A model generated the notes under the pieces. The model ran no database searches and was not told the DNA's origin. It worked only from the letters and a program-made list of their open reading frames with translations. A DNA stretch of 49,314 nt from Eggerthella sp. CAG:298 (GTDB lineage Bacteria; Actinomycetota; Coriobacteriia; Coriobacteriales; Eggerthellaceae): positions 10,254 to 59,567 of the forward strand of contig FR895150.1 in NCBI GenBank assembly GCA_000435675.1. Direction: 5' to 3'. This document shows positions 26,532 through 34,755 of this stretch, piece by piece. Position 1 is the stretch's first letter. The number at the start of each line of letters is the position of its first letter. The translations under genes were made by a program, and so were the position numbers.

Positions 26532-26837
26532 TTATTTGTCGGGCGTTCCGTTGAAGAGTGTGCGCGTTAGATCTGCTAGCATCCCGTGGTGCTTGTGCTC
26601 GTGCTTCTCTTCGCCGGGATCCCACTCAGCGCATTTTCCCGTGTGGTATTCCGGCACGGCCACAGTGTCGAAGCTGATGCTGCTCTTATGAGGGCGCGCC
26701 TGGTCCTTATGGAAGTCGCCCTCAAGGTCAACTTTACCCGTGCGCACTTCAGGTACAGCAACATGGTCGGAATAGACCTCGTGCACATGCCCTTCAGGTG
26801 CGGATTCAGATGATCGTTTCGTCTGGTCTTCAGTCAT
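26532..26837 (-). CDS. Small charged protein with an internal VAVPExxTGK repeat
   Basis: A 101-residue soluble protein of unknown family, rich in His, Asp, Glu and Lys. VAVPEVRTGK (26-35) and VAVPEYHTGK (59-68) are two copies of one motif 33 residues apart, each followed by an acidic stretch. A His/Lys/Glu cluster (EEKHEHKHHG) lies near 80. An ATG three codons upstream directly abuts AGAGG, while the ATG used here has AGAGG nine bases before it and is preferred. The gene begins 12 bp after the gltS stop on the same strand, so it is likely the third gene of the TAXI-gltS unit. I recognise no domain; metal binding is conceivable but unproven. Confidence 0.65.
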   Translation of the reverse strand: MTEDQTKRSSESAPEGHVHEVYSDHVAVPEVRTGKVDLEGDFHKDQARPHKSSISFDTVAVPEYHTGKCAEWDPGEEKHEHKHHGMLADLTRTLFNGTPDK

Positions 26838-26849
26838 GTTAACCATCCT

Positions 26850-28040
26850 CTATATCAAGTTGATGAAGAGCGTAATGCTCAAGCTATTCATGAAGTCTGC
26901 GAACATACTACCGATGAGCGGAATCAAGAGGAAGGCCTTAACAGAAGGTCCATATTTATCAGTCAAAACCTGCATATTCGCCATGGCGTTCGGCGTTGCG
27001 CCCATGCCAAAACCGCAGCTGCCAGCCGTGAGCACGGCCGCATCGTAGTCGCGGCCCATCGCGTTGAAGATAACGAAGCGCGCGTAGAGCACCATAAATA
27101 CGAATTGACAGGCGAGCAGGATGATCATCGGAAGTGCCAGGTCGGCCAGCTGCCAGAGTTTGAGCGTGATCATCGCGATGCCCAAGAACAGCGAAAGGCA
27201 GATACCGCCCAGGTCGTTGATCTCGCCGATGCGGATGTCGATCTTGCCCGTGTATTCGCCGATGTTGCGCATGATGGCGGCAACGATCATGGCGCCGATG
27301 TAGATCGGGAAGGTCATGCCAGTAAGCGAGAGCAGGTAGGAAACGAGCGTGCCGATGCCCATTGCGATGGCGAGCTGATAGGCTGCCGGTGCATATTGGG
27401 AGATCGAGCGATGGTGCTTCTCCTCTTCTTCAACGAGCAGATCGTCGGTGCCCATTACGCGGGTCTTCAGAAGATCCTTCTTCTTGATAAGGTTATTGCC
27501 CAAAGGACCGCCGATGAGCGAGCCGGCAACCAGACCGAACGTTGCTGCCGCGGTGGCAACGGTGGTGGCTCCCGTTACGCCCATGTCTTCGAGCACGGGG
27601 CCGAATGCACCTGCCGTGCCGTGGCCACCAACCATGGAGATAGAACCGGTTGCAAGGCCGATGAGCGGGTCGACACCGATCACATTCGAGACCGCAACGG
27701 CGATCACGTCCTGCGCTTCGATAAGGAAGAGCACGCAGAATAAGAGAACGATCAGTGCTTTTCCGCCGCTCTTCAGTACCTTCACGTTCGCTTGGAAGCC
27801 AACTGAGGTGAAGAAGATCACCATGCAGACGTTCTTAAGGGTGTCGTCCCACTTGAAGTCAACGATGCTGGTAGCGTAGAGCACGCATGTGATGATCGAG
27901 AAGAGCAGGCCGCCTACTACTGGGGAGGGGATGCAGAGGCGATCGAGCACCTTGATCTTGGTCTTGAGCCAAGCGCCGATGAGCAGCGCCACAACGGCGA
28001 TCGCAAGCGTTTGATACATATCGAGAGAAACTTGAGCCAT
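26850..28040 (-). CDS. gltS: Sodium/glutamate symporter GltS
   Basis: A 396-residue membrane protein of the ESS family with about ten helices in two inverted halves. Family marks are visible: IPSPVVGGLL near 37-46, FFTSVGFQANVKVLK near 76-90, GGHGTAGAFGPV near 138-149 and the second-half CGFGMGATPNAMANM. GltS imports glutamate with sodium. A charged cytoplasmic loop (KKKDLLKTRVMGTDDLLVEEEEKHH) links the halves. It lies 103 bp downstream of a TAXI-type solute-binding lipoprotein and just upstream of a small repeat protein, all on the minus strand. GltS normally works without a binding protein, so the arrangement is unusual. Confidence 0.9.
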   Translation of the reverse strand: MAQVSLDMYQTLAIAVVALLIGAWLKTKIKVLDRLCIPSPVVGGLLFSIITCVLYATSIVDFKWDDTLKNVCMVIFFTSVGFQANVKVLKSGGKALIVLLFCVLFLIEAQDVIAVAVSNVIGVDPLIGLATGSISMVGGHGTAGAFGPVLEDMGVTGATTVATAAATFGLVAGSLIGGPLGNNLIKKKDLLKTRVMGTDDLLVEEEEKHHRSISQYAPAAYQLAIAMGIGTLVSYLLSLTGMTFPIYIGAMIVAAIMRNIGEYTGKIDIRIGEINDLGGICLSLFLGIAMITLKLWQLADLALPMIILLACQFVFMVLYARFVIFNAMGRDYDAAVLTAGSCGFGMGATPNAMANMQVLTDKYGPSVKAFLLIPLIGSMFADFMNSLSITLFINLI

Positions 28041-28143
28041 AGGCTGATCCTTATAACGAGTTTTCCATCAGGTCTATCAAATAGGTAGGCGCATATGCCA
28101 AGCGCCCTGCATGCGCGCGGGATACACGCCTGCGCGTTGCCCG

Positions 28144-29163
28144 CTAGTCGTCTTGTCCTCCGCTGACGCTCTTTCCTTCATCGGAGGAATTCATCACGTC
28201 CACCGTGATGTCGTTGTCGGCATAATAGGCAGCCGCTCCAGGGTGGAACGCGATGGGAACGCCTTCTGTTGCCTCTTCAAGGGTGGGTTGCATCGAGCTC
28301 TTCAGCTTTTCCGCGAAGGGAATCTGCCCATTGAAGAGAAGCTGCATGATGCCCTTCACCTGGTCTTCAGGCATGTCATTGCGCGCTACGACCACGGCAC
28401 GCACACCCACGGTTTGCGCTGCTTCACTCTGTCCTGCGTAGGTGTTGGCAGGGATCGTGCAAGGCGTGTAGTAGCTGTGGCGCTTGGTGAGCACATTCAC
28501 CGCGAACGGGTCGATCGAGAGCACGCGCACGCCGATGCTATCGGCCAGGTTGGTGACCGCTGGGGTAGGGATAGCGGCCGTGATGAACGCGGCATCGATC
28601 TTGCCTTCCTTCATCGCCTGGGCGGATTCGGAGAAGCTCAGGTATTCCGGGGTGAAATCGCTTTCCTGAAGGTTGTAGGCATCGAGCACTTGGAGCGCGT
28701 TTTGCAGCACGCCCGATTCACGTTCGCCCAAACTTACGGTCTTGCCCGCCAGGTCCTCGATCGATTCGATCGGGCTATCGGCGGGAACGGTGATCTGACA
28801 CGCCTCGGTATAGACCCCTGCTACGGCGCTATAGCCCGTATAGGCACCTGAATTCGAGAAGAAGCCTGTGCCGTTGTAGGCATCGTTCAAGGTGTCGGCC
28901 TGTACGATCGCCATATCGAGGAAGCCCTGCGAGAGCAAGCGAAGGTTCGCGCTCGAGCCCGCGGTGGTTTCGACGGTGATCGTGGGCACCTCTGCTTCGT
29001 TTTGGCTCTCATCAGCCAAAAGCGAACCGAATTGATAGTACATGCCTTCGCTGTTGCCGGTGCCGAATTTCACTTCCTTGCTTTGCGAGCACGCACAGAG
29101 CGAACACAGCGCGAACGCAAGCAGAACGATAAGAGCAACGGTGCGCTTCTTGAGTTGAGTCAT
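28144..29163 (-). CDS. TAXI-family solute-binding lipoprotein
   Basis: A 339-residue lipoprotein starting MTQLKKRTVALIVLL; the open frame continues upstream, but AGGA spacing and the signal sequence fix this ATG. The signal peptide ends at a lipobox-like LCAC near residues 21-24. KFGTGNSEGMYYQFGSLLAD and VETTAGSSANLRLLSQGFLDMAIVQAD are the TAXI (TRAP-associated extracytoplasmic immunogenic) marks. These proteins bind small organic solutes, including glutamate in known examples, and usually feed a TRAP DctM-type permease. No TRAP permease is nearby; the next gene is gltS. The simplest reading is that this binding protein serves GltS. It is divergent from the crotonase gene. Confidence 0.85.
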   Translation of the reverse strand: MTQLKKRTVALIVLLAFALCSLCACSQSKEVKFGTGNSEGMYYQFGSLLADESQNEAEVPTITVETTAGSSANLRLLSQGFLDMAIVQADTLNDAYNGTGFFSNSGAYTGYSAVAGVYTEACQITVPADSPIESIEDLAGKTVSLGERESGVLQNALQVLDAYNLQESDFTPEYLSFSESAQAMKEGKIDAAFITAAIPTPAVTNLADSIGVRVLSIDPFAVNVLTKRHSYYTPCTIPANTYAGQSEAAQTVGVRAVVVARNDMPEDQVKGIMQLLFNGQIPFAEKLKSSMQPTLEEATEGVPIAFHPGAAAYYADNDITVDVMNSSDEGKSVSGGQDD

Positions 29164-29347
29164 AGAGCGATCCTGTTCGAACGAGTATGAAAAATGGTAG
29201 GTCTTTACTTTACTAGAGTTTGCTCGATTTTTCGGTCTTAAAGCTTCGATTCGTCGATTGCTTAGCAACGAGCGCGCGCTTCACACGTGTCTTTGCCCTT
29301 GATAAGGCGAAATGTGCGAATTTTCCCCAAGTCGCGGCGATTGTTTA

Positions 29348-29376
29348 TTGACAAGCCAAACATAGAAAACTACGAT
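29348..29376 (+). promoter_or_regulatory. Sigma-70-type promoter for the crotonase gene
   Basis: A consensus -35 TTGACA (29348-29353) and -10 TACGAT (29371-29376) are separated by 17 bases, 46 bases before the ATG. This is the best vegetative promoter match in the window and fits the strongly biased codon use of the gene it serves. Confidence 0.6.
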
Positions 29377-29422
29377 GAATAAACGCTAAAACTATTAGTT
29401 TCAGAAATGGAAGGGGTAACGT

Positions 29423-30307
29423 ATGAGCGTTTACCAAGAGGCATATCACTTGCCAGAGTTTACCTACGATAAGTATGAGAAGCTGACGATCGAACAGCGT
29501 GGTCCGGTCTACATCTGCTCTTTCAACGATCCAGGTAACCTCAATGCAATGTCCTACGAGCAGATGGCAGAGTTCAACGACTTCCTGAACCTCGTTCGCT
29601 ATGACAAGGATTGCCGCGTTATCGTTCTCACCGGCGAAGGTAAGTCCTTCTGTGCTGGCTTCAACCTGAACGACCTGTTCCTCGATCCTCCTGAGGACAT
29701 GGGCCGCATCCAGCGTGACTTCTATGTCATGCAGCGCATGTGCTCCGATCAGGTGCTCAACATGGCTAAGTGCGAGCAGCCCATCATCGGCGCTCTCAAG
29801 GGCTTCGCTGTTGGTGGCGGTCTTTCCATCGCTACTGCTTGCGATATGCGTATCCTCGGCGAATCCTTCAAGATGAACGCTGGTTACCTCTCCATCGGTT
29901 ACACCGGCACCGATATGTCCGGTTCGTTCTATCTCCCGAAGATCGTCGGCTATGCACGTGCTTGCGAGATCCTCATGAACCCGCGCCGCTTCAAGGCTGA
30001 GACCCTCGCTGAGTGGGGCTATGCAGTCAAGGTCGTTCCGGATGAGGAAGTTGTGGAAGAAGCAGTCAAGCTGGCTGAGGAGATCTGCCGCGAGACTTCT
30101 CCGTTCGGTCTGCGTCTTACCAAGGAAGCACTCCAGAGCTCGCTCGATGGTCTCTCACTTGCCGACCAGGTCAAGATGGAGAACCGCAACCAGGTTCTCG
30201 CTGCAAACACTCAGGACGCTTACTGGGGCATGCAGAAGATGAACCCGAAGAACCGCGAAGAGGTCAAGGCTCATCCCGAGAAATACGTCATCACGAACAA
30301 CCTCTAA
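29423..30307 (+). CDS. Crotonase (enoyl-CoA hydratase/isomerase family) with altered catalytic residues
   Basis: A 294-residue protein. The crotonase core runs from about residue 25 to 230, with the oxyanion-hole segments CAGFNL (77-82) and GGGLSIA (131-137) and the CoA-binding PIIGALKGFAVGGG. In rat mitochondrial hydratase two glutamates do the chemistry. At those aligned places this protein has S135 and Y155. D164 in GYTGTDMSG may be an alternative acid/base, as in isomerase-like members. It may thus isomerise or process a special CoA ester instead of simple hydration. GGAAGGGG precedes the start. A strong promoter and a strong terminator make it monocistronic, and codon use suggests high expression. 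Confidence 0.85.
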   Translation: MSVYQEAYHLPEFTYDKYEKLTIEQRGPVYICSFNDPGNLNAMSYEQMAEFNDFLNLVRYDKDCRVIVLTGEGKSFCAGFNLNDLFLDPPEDMGRIQRDFYVMQRMCSDQVLNMAKCEQPIIGALKGFAVGGGLSIATACDMRILGESFKMNAGYLSIGYTGTDMSGSFYLPKIVGYARACEILMNPRRFKAETLAEWGYAVKVVPDEEVVEEAVKLAEEICRETSPFGLRLTKEALQSSLDGLSLADQVKMENRNQVLAANTQDAYWGMQKMNPKNREEVKAHPEKYVITNNL

Positions 30308-30377
30308 GCCATTTCTTTTTACGTTTTGCCGCGCACGTTTGCACAACGCATTCGCCGCAGTGAACAACATAAAATGC

Positions 30378-30407
30378 AAAAGACCCGGCCTGTGTGTCGG
30401 GTCTTTT
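30378..30407 (+). terminator. Intrinsic terminator after the crotonase gene
   Basis: A 10-bp stem AAAAGACCCG / CGGGTCTTTT with a 10-base loop, followed by a short T-rich tail, 71 bp after the stop codon. Confidence 0.85.
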
Positions 30408-30523
30408 GTTAGTCTTGGGCTAGGACAAGTGATTCGAATAGGTAATGCTGCAAACGCGTTCGCGCGCTGTGAGCAAGCACGGCATGCGAGCGTGAAGCAG
30501 CCGTGGAAGGAAAAGGGGAGTGC

Positions 30524-31801
30524 ATGAAAGGTTTGGAAGGCATCAAGGTCGTCGAGCTCACCGGGTATGTGGCAGCTCCGGCATGTCCGCGCATCTTAGG
30601 CGAGATGGGAGCGACCATCTACAAGATCGAACCGTTCTCAGGCGATGAGTACCGCACCAATGGCCCAGGATTCGGCATGCAGAAGACCGATATCGACGAT
30701 CCTGCGTTCGACCTGGCATCCATGAACAAGGAATTCTTGAGCGTGAACCTGAAGGACCCGGAGGGTGCGGCGTTTGTCGAGAAGCTCCTAGCGGATGCCG
30801 ATGTCATGATCACGAGCTTTCGCGACAATGCCCTAAAGAAGCTCAGCCTCGACTACGAAGCGGTGCATGCGCGCCATCCCCACCTCGTCTGGGCGCAGAT
30901 GCGCGGCTATGGGGAATACGGTCCTGAGCGCGACAGCAAGGGATTCGACACCACGGCCTATGGTGCGCGCGGCGGCTTCTTCGCCTCGTTGCCGCAAGCC
31001 GATAACTTCCAGCCCATCAACTGGCCGGCAGCGATCGGGGATTGGAACGCCTCGATGGCCCTTACCGCAGGCGTGCTCGGCGCCCTTGTGCGCAAGGATC
31101 GCACCGGGGAGGGCGACAAGGTGACGGTGAACCTGTACCACTGCGCGCTCTGGGCGATGCAGATCATGCTCGCCTCCACCCAGTTCGGCGATAAGTGGCC
31201 CAAGTCCCGCTACAACGTCACCTGCCCGACGAACAACTCCTACCGCACCAAGGACGATGTGTGGTTCATGATCTGCTACGGCAGCTACGACATCTTCTAC
31301 GACCATGTCATGCGCTCGATCGGCCTCGATGACCTCATCGGTGACGAGCGCTACAACCGCTCTTCCGTGATCAACGATGGACGCGGCATCAACACCGAGG
31401 TCGTGAAGATCCTAGAGAATCAGTTCGCCACCCAGGATTGGGAGTATTGGGAGCGCATCTTCAAGGAGAATGACTTCCCTTACCAGCGCCTCTATCAGGC
31501 CCAGGACATCTTGAACGATGAGGAGGCCTACGCCAACGACATCCTGCGCTCCGTCCACTACGACGCCTTCGGCGAGAAGGTCCTGCCCACCTCTCCGATC
31601 CGCTTCGAATCGATGGGAGATCCCGTGCTCAGGAAGAGCCGTCCGATCGGCTACGACACCGCACGCATCATGGAGGCCTATGGCTACACGCCCGATGAGA
31701 TCGGAAAGATGGATGGCACCTCGGTGCTCTGCTATGGCGGCGAAGAGATGCCCGAATCGGTGTTCGTCCCTAGCTACGGGCCGCGTTCGAAGAGGGATTA
31801 G
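30524..31801 (+). CDS. Family III CoA-transferase (CaiB/BaiF type), copy 1
   Basis: A 425-residue enzyme starting MKGLEGIKVVELTG; an in-frame GTG 7 codons upstream is less likely. The family III fold is marked by the N-terminal GIKVVELTGYVAAPACPRILGEMGA, WAQMRGYGEYGP and the catalytic aspartate at D173 in AIGDW, matching Asp169 of formyl-CoA transferase. It moves CoA between two carboxylic acids without hydrolysis, probably from product to new substrate. It is a paralogue of the gene at 32117-33427 but uses clearly more G/C-ending codons than that copy and the crotonase, suggesting different expression or history. No terminator is obvious after it. Confidence 0.88.
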   Translation: MKGLEGIKVVELTGYVAAPACPRILGEMGATIYKIEPFSGDEYRTNGPGFGMQKTDIDDPAFDLASMNKEFLSVNLKDPEGAAFVEKLLADADVMITSFRDNALKKLSLDYEAVHARHPHLVWAQMRGYGEYGPERDSKGFDTTAYGARGGFFASLPQADNFQPINWPAAIGDWNASMALTAGVLGALVRKDRTGEGDKVTVNLYHCALWAMQIMLASTQFGDKWPKSRYNVTCPTNNSYRTKDDVWFMICYGSYDIFYDHVMRSIGLDDLIGDERYNRSSVINDGRGINTEVVKILENQFATQDWEYWERIFKENDFPYQRLYQAQDILNDEEAYANDILRSVHYDAFGEKVLPTSPIRFESMGDPVLRKSRPIGYDTARIMEAYGYTPDEIGKMDGTSVLCYGGEEMPESVFVPSYGPRSKRD

Positions 31802-31890
31802 AAAAGCACAGCGCACTAAATCACAAGTGAGATGCGTGTCATGAAGAAGTGCGGACGGTGCGCAACAAGGCTATTTGTCCCAGAAGTTTC

Positions 31891-31912
31891 GGACAAAATC
31901 ATAGAATTGTCT
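31891..31912 (+). promoter_or_regulatory. Putative operator, GGACA-N12-TGTCT
   Basis: Half-sites GGACA (31891-31895) and TGTCT (31908-31912) form a 22-bp dyad 204 bases before CoA-transferase copy 2. Its first 21 bases match the site at 36013 at 17 of 21 positions by eye, including the CATAG centre. Confidence 0.45.
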
Positions 31913-32016
31913 AAATGCCGAATCTCGATTTTTCTCAAAACGCCACCAAAACCAAATGACAAAGCGGAAAATGGCACCAAAAATAAACAGTTTGGTAAAC
32001 TTTTTTTCTCAAGTTT

Positions 32017-32038
32017 GGACAAACACGCATTACTGACC
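32017..32038 (+). promoter_or_regulatory. Putative operator, GGACA-N12-TGACC
   Basis: Half-sites GGACA (32017-32021) and TGACC (32034-32038), 78 bases before the ATG of CoA-transferase copy 2. It resembles the site at 40493 before the second MFS gene, with GGACAAA and CTGACCA ends identical. Confidence 0.45.
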
Positions 32039-32116
32039 ATCCAAACCATATGAGCCGAACGTCATACTAGAAAAGAACCAAAATAACTGGTTGTGGAATG
32101 AAAGGAGAAATTCTGT

Positions 32117-33427
32117 ATGTCAACTACAGAAAAGCTCAATGGCTATGGCCCACTCGCTGGCGTTAAAGTTGTTGAACTCTGCGAATGGGTAGCTGCTCCT
32201 GCTTGTGTGCGTTGTCTCTCTGAAATGGGTGCAACGGTCATCAAGGTCGAGCCGCCCTACGGCGATGCTCAGCGTACTCAGGGCCCTGGCTTTGGTTGCG
32301 AGCAGACCGACATGGAAGATCCTACGATCGACCTTAACAACACCAACAAGAACTTCGTTTCTATCAATCTGAAGAACGAAGAAGGCATGAAGTTCATGAA
32401 GAAGCTTCTTGCTGACGCAGATATCTTCGTGAACAATCTGCGTGACAAAGCTCTTAACAAGATGGGTCTCGACTATGAGACGCTTCACAAAGAGTTCCCT
32501 ACCCTCATCTGGGCTCAGATGCGCGGTTATGGCGAGTATGGTCCTGAAAAGGACAGCCCCGGTTTCGACGCAGTCTGCTGGGCTGCTCGTGGTGGCGTTG
32601 CAAACGTTTTCCGTGAGGATGGCGAATCTCCTGCAATCGCTCCTCAGGCATTCGGCGACTACAACGTTGGCCACATGCTGGCAACCGGTATCGTCTCTGC
32701 GCTCTTCAATCGCACCCGTACCGGCAAGGGCGAGAAGGTCGTAACCAACCTCTATGCTGGCGCTATTTGGGGCGGCAACATCGGTATCTGCGCAACGCAG
32801 TTCGGTGCTCCTTATCCTAAATCTCGTAAGCACGTTCCCAACCCCTTCAACAATACCTATCGCACCTATGACGACAAGTGGATCTACATCTGCATGCCGC
32901 AGTACGACAAGTATTACCCGATGATGATGGGTCTGTTCGGTCACGAGGATCAGATCGAGAATCCTGACACCAACAACCTCACCTCGCTCAAGGCTTCTGG
33001 CAAGAACGTCGAGGTTATCGATTGGCTCGAGAAGGCATTCGCTAAGAAGACCTTCGATGAGTGGATGGCGATCTTCAAAGAGAACGAAGTACCTGCTCAG
33101 AAGTGCTTCCGTTACACCGACGTCGTCAAGGACGAAGAAGCATACGATAACGATGCTCTCCGTATGGTCGAGTACGAAGCTTATGGCAAGCGCGCTCTGC
33201 CGATGACCCCGGTTCGCTTTGGTAGCTATGGTGATCCCCCGGTCGTTCTCTCCAAGCCCATCGGTTATCACACTGCTGAATTCATGCATGATTACGGCTA
33301 TTCCGATGAAGAGATCGCTAAGATCGCTGAAGACGGCGGCGTAGTTGTCTACGACGGTCCGGAAATCGAAGACCGCATCTTCGTTTCCAAGCGTCAGGCT
33401 GCTGGCGAAGCACCTTGCAACTGGTAA
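32117..33427 (+). CDS. Family III CoA-transferase (CaiB/BaiF type), copy 2
   Basis: A 436-residue paralogue of the 30524 gene, with VKVVELCEWVAAPACVRCLSEMGA, WAQMRGYGEYGP and the catalytic D181 in FGDYN. Residue differences around the active site (WAARGGVANVF against YGARGGFFASL) suggest a related but different acid substrate. Codon use is strongly biased like that of the crotonase, MFS and flavoenzyme genes of this island, pointing to high expression. AAAGGAG precedes the ATG. A long terminator follows. Together with the CaiA-like dehydrogenases it would activate an imported carboxylate for reduction. Confidence 0.9.
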   Translation: MSTTEKLNGYGPLAGVKVVELCEWVAAPACVRCLSEMGATVIKVEPPYGDAQRTQGPGFGCEQTDMEDPTIDLNNTNKNFVSINLKNEEGMKFMKKLLADADIFVNNLRDKALNKMGLDYETLHKEFPTLIWAQMRGYGEYGPEKDSPGFDAVCWAARGGVANVFREDGESPAIAPQAFGDYNVGHMLATGIVSALFNRTRTGKGEKVVTNLYAGAIWGGNIGICATQFGAPYPKSRKHVPNPFNNTYRTYDDKWIYICMPQYDKYYPMMMGLFGHEDQIENPDTNNLTSLKASGKNVEVIDWLEKAFAKKTFDEWMAIFKENEVPAQKCFRYTDVVKDEEAYDNDALRMVEYEAYGKRALPMTPVRFGSYGDPPVVLSKPIGYHTAEFMHDYGYSDEEIAKIAEDGGVVVYDGPEIEDRIFVSKRQAAGEAPCNW

Positions 33428-33449
33428 TCGCTTAGCACATGCTCACAAG

Positions 33450-33484
33450 AAGACCCCGTTGGATACGTTCCAGCGGGGTCTTTT
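33450..33484 (+). terminator. Intrinsic terminator after CoA-transferase copy 2
   Basis: A long hairpin, AAGACCCCGTTGGA paired with TTCCAGCGGGGTCTT with one wobble or slip near the middle, a 5-base loop and TTTT after it. Confidence 0.88.
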
Positions 33485-33604
33485 CATTGTAAGAAGTATT
33501 TTTTACCTCCGCTAAAAAGAAGAGCGCATTTATGCGCATCACCCTTGAAACGAAGCTTCGCCCCAGGGGTGATGGAAGGAATCGCACTAGTGTGAAATGG
33601 CTTT

Positions 33605-34684
33605 TTATCGGGCGTTTCGTGCGGCGAGCGTGATCTTTAAAGTCTTCATTGCATTGTCGAGCGTGCTCGTGCAAATTGCTCCTGGCACACCCCTCAGTTC
33701 GTTGACAATGTCTTGGATCTGTCCAAAGCCGGGGTAGGTGTCAACATCAGTAAAGATCTCGGTTCTCTCGAGAGGTGCTTCTTCGCGTACGCCGCCCATA
33801 ACGCCCTCATGGGCGATCGCGTCTTCGGGGTCTCCTGCGATCGTTTCGAGCACGAGCGGTGCTGCATTGTCGTAGTAGGGGAATTCGATGCTGCCCCTAT
33901 CGCCGAAGATGAGGAAGCGATCGATCGCCTTGTAGGTGGCATAGCACCACATACCGGAGACGAGCACGCCTGATTCGGTGATCGCTGAAAGCGAGACCGC
34001 ATCTTCTGCTTCGTAGAAACCGGTTCTATTGGTGGCAGACAGGTTGAAGGTAGTGAGCGAACCGACCAGATAGTCCACAAGGTCGAGCATGTGCGCATCG
34101 CCTTCGTAGAAGTGGCTCCCGCCAGATACTTCGGGGCGCACGCGCCATGGCTTTTGATCTTCGGGCAAGCATTCTTCTGCAGTGAGACGTTGCGTCCTGA
34201 TGAGCTGCACGCCACGCACCATGCCGATCGCGCCTTCATCGAGGAGACGCTTGAGCTCCTTATAGCGCGGCATGCCGCGACGGTAGTGCGCTACGTAGCA
34301 ACGCGTCCCGCTCTCGTCGAAGGCCTGCTTGATCGCTTGGGCATCTTCCCAGGAAAGGGCGATCGGCTTTTCGAGATAGCAATGCTTATTCGCCTGGGCA
34401 ACCGCGATCGCTTGCTCTTTGTGACAGTTCGGCGTGGTGGCAACATAGACGATATCGATCGAAGGATCGGCCAGAAGCTCTTCCATGGTCTCGTACACTT
34501 TGCCATGGCCTTGCGCATCGACCCACGCCTGCGCCTTTTCTGCGGTTCTATTCCAGACACCTGCTAATTCTGAATGATCGGCAGTATAGGTGGGAACTCC
34601 GTTCTTGGTCTCGACAACATTGCCGCACCCGATGATCCCCCAGCGAATCGGCTTATCTTCGCCACCTGTTCGTTCGTCTTTCAT
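33605..34684 (-). CDS. Gfo/Idh/MocA-family oxidoreductase
   Basis: A 359-residue NAD(P)-dependent dehydrogenase starting MKDERTGGEDKPIRWGIIG; GGGGG 6 bases upstream supports this ATG over one 14 codons earlier. The Rossmann fold opens with WGIIGCGNVVETK, and the conserved catalytic lysine lies in YLEKPIAL. The C-terminal domain carries GDAHMLDLVDYLVG. Family members oxidise or reduce sugars, cyclitols and related alcohols. It lies 71 bp downstream of the CaiA-like dehydrogenase on the same strand, so the two are probably one operon, suggesting a hydroxyl or keto group on the same substrate. That link is inference. Confidence 0.82.
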   Translation of the reverse strand: MKDERTGGEDKPIRWGIIGCGNVVETKNGVPTYTADHSELAGVWNRTAEKAQAWVDAQGHGKVYETMEELLADPSIDIVYVATTPNCHKEQAIAVAQANKHCYLEKPIALSWEDAQAIKQAFDESGTRCYVAHYRRGMPRYKELKRLLDEGAIGMVRGVQLIRTQRLTAEECLPEDQKPWRVRPEVSGGSHFYEGDAHMLDLVDYLVGSLTTFNLSATNRTGFYEAEDAVSLSAITESGVLVSGMWCYATYKAIDRFLIFGDRGSIEFPYYDNAAPLVLETIAGDPEDAIAHEGVMGGVREEAPLERTEIFTDVDTYPGFGQIQDIVNELRGVPGAICTSTLDNAMKTLKITLAARNAR

Positions 34685-34755
34685 GATGACCCCCTTATAA
34701 GAAGGGCGTGTAGAAGATCTCTGCACGCCCTCTGTCGCTTGTTTTGTGCTGCCCG

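Larger units (their letters stand above)
31802..32116 (+). promoter_or_regulatory. 315-bp regulatory gap before CoA-transferase copy 2
   Basis: An A/T-rich gap without genes. It holds two sites of the shape GGACA-N12-TGNCY (31891-31912 and 32017-32038). The first overlaps a 7-bp inverted repeat TTTGTCC / GGACAAA (31874-31897), and the second lies inside a wider dyad GTTTGGA / TCCAAAC (32013-32046). No consensus -35/-10 pair is clear, so the promoter may be activator-dependent. Confidence 0.5.

Noticed and set aside
31891..31912. GGACA-N12-TGTCT sites read as ECF sigma promoters
   Set aside because: ECF promoters need about 16-17 bases between a GGAAC-type -35 and the -10. Here the spacing is 12, the motif is a dyad, and it stands at variable distances from the start codons.
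32120..33289. A 389-residue minus-strand frame opposite CoA-transferase copy 2, and a similar one at 38995-40188 opposite the first MFS gene
   Set aside because: Shadows of strongly biased genes; compositions are odd and no motifs are present.
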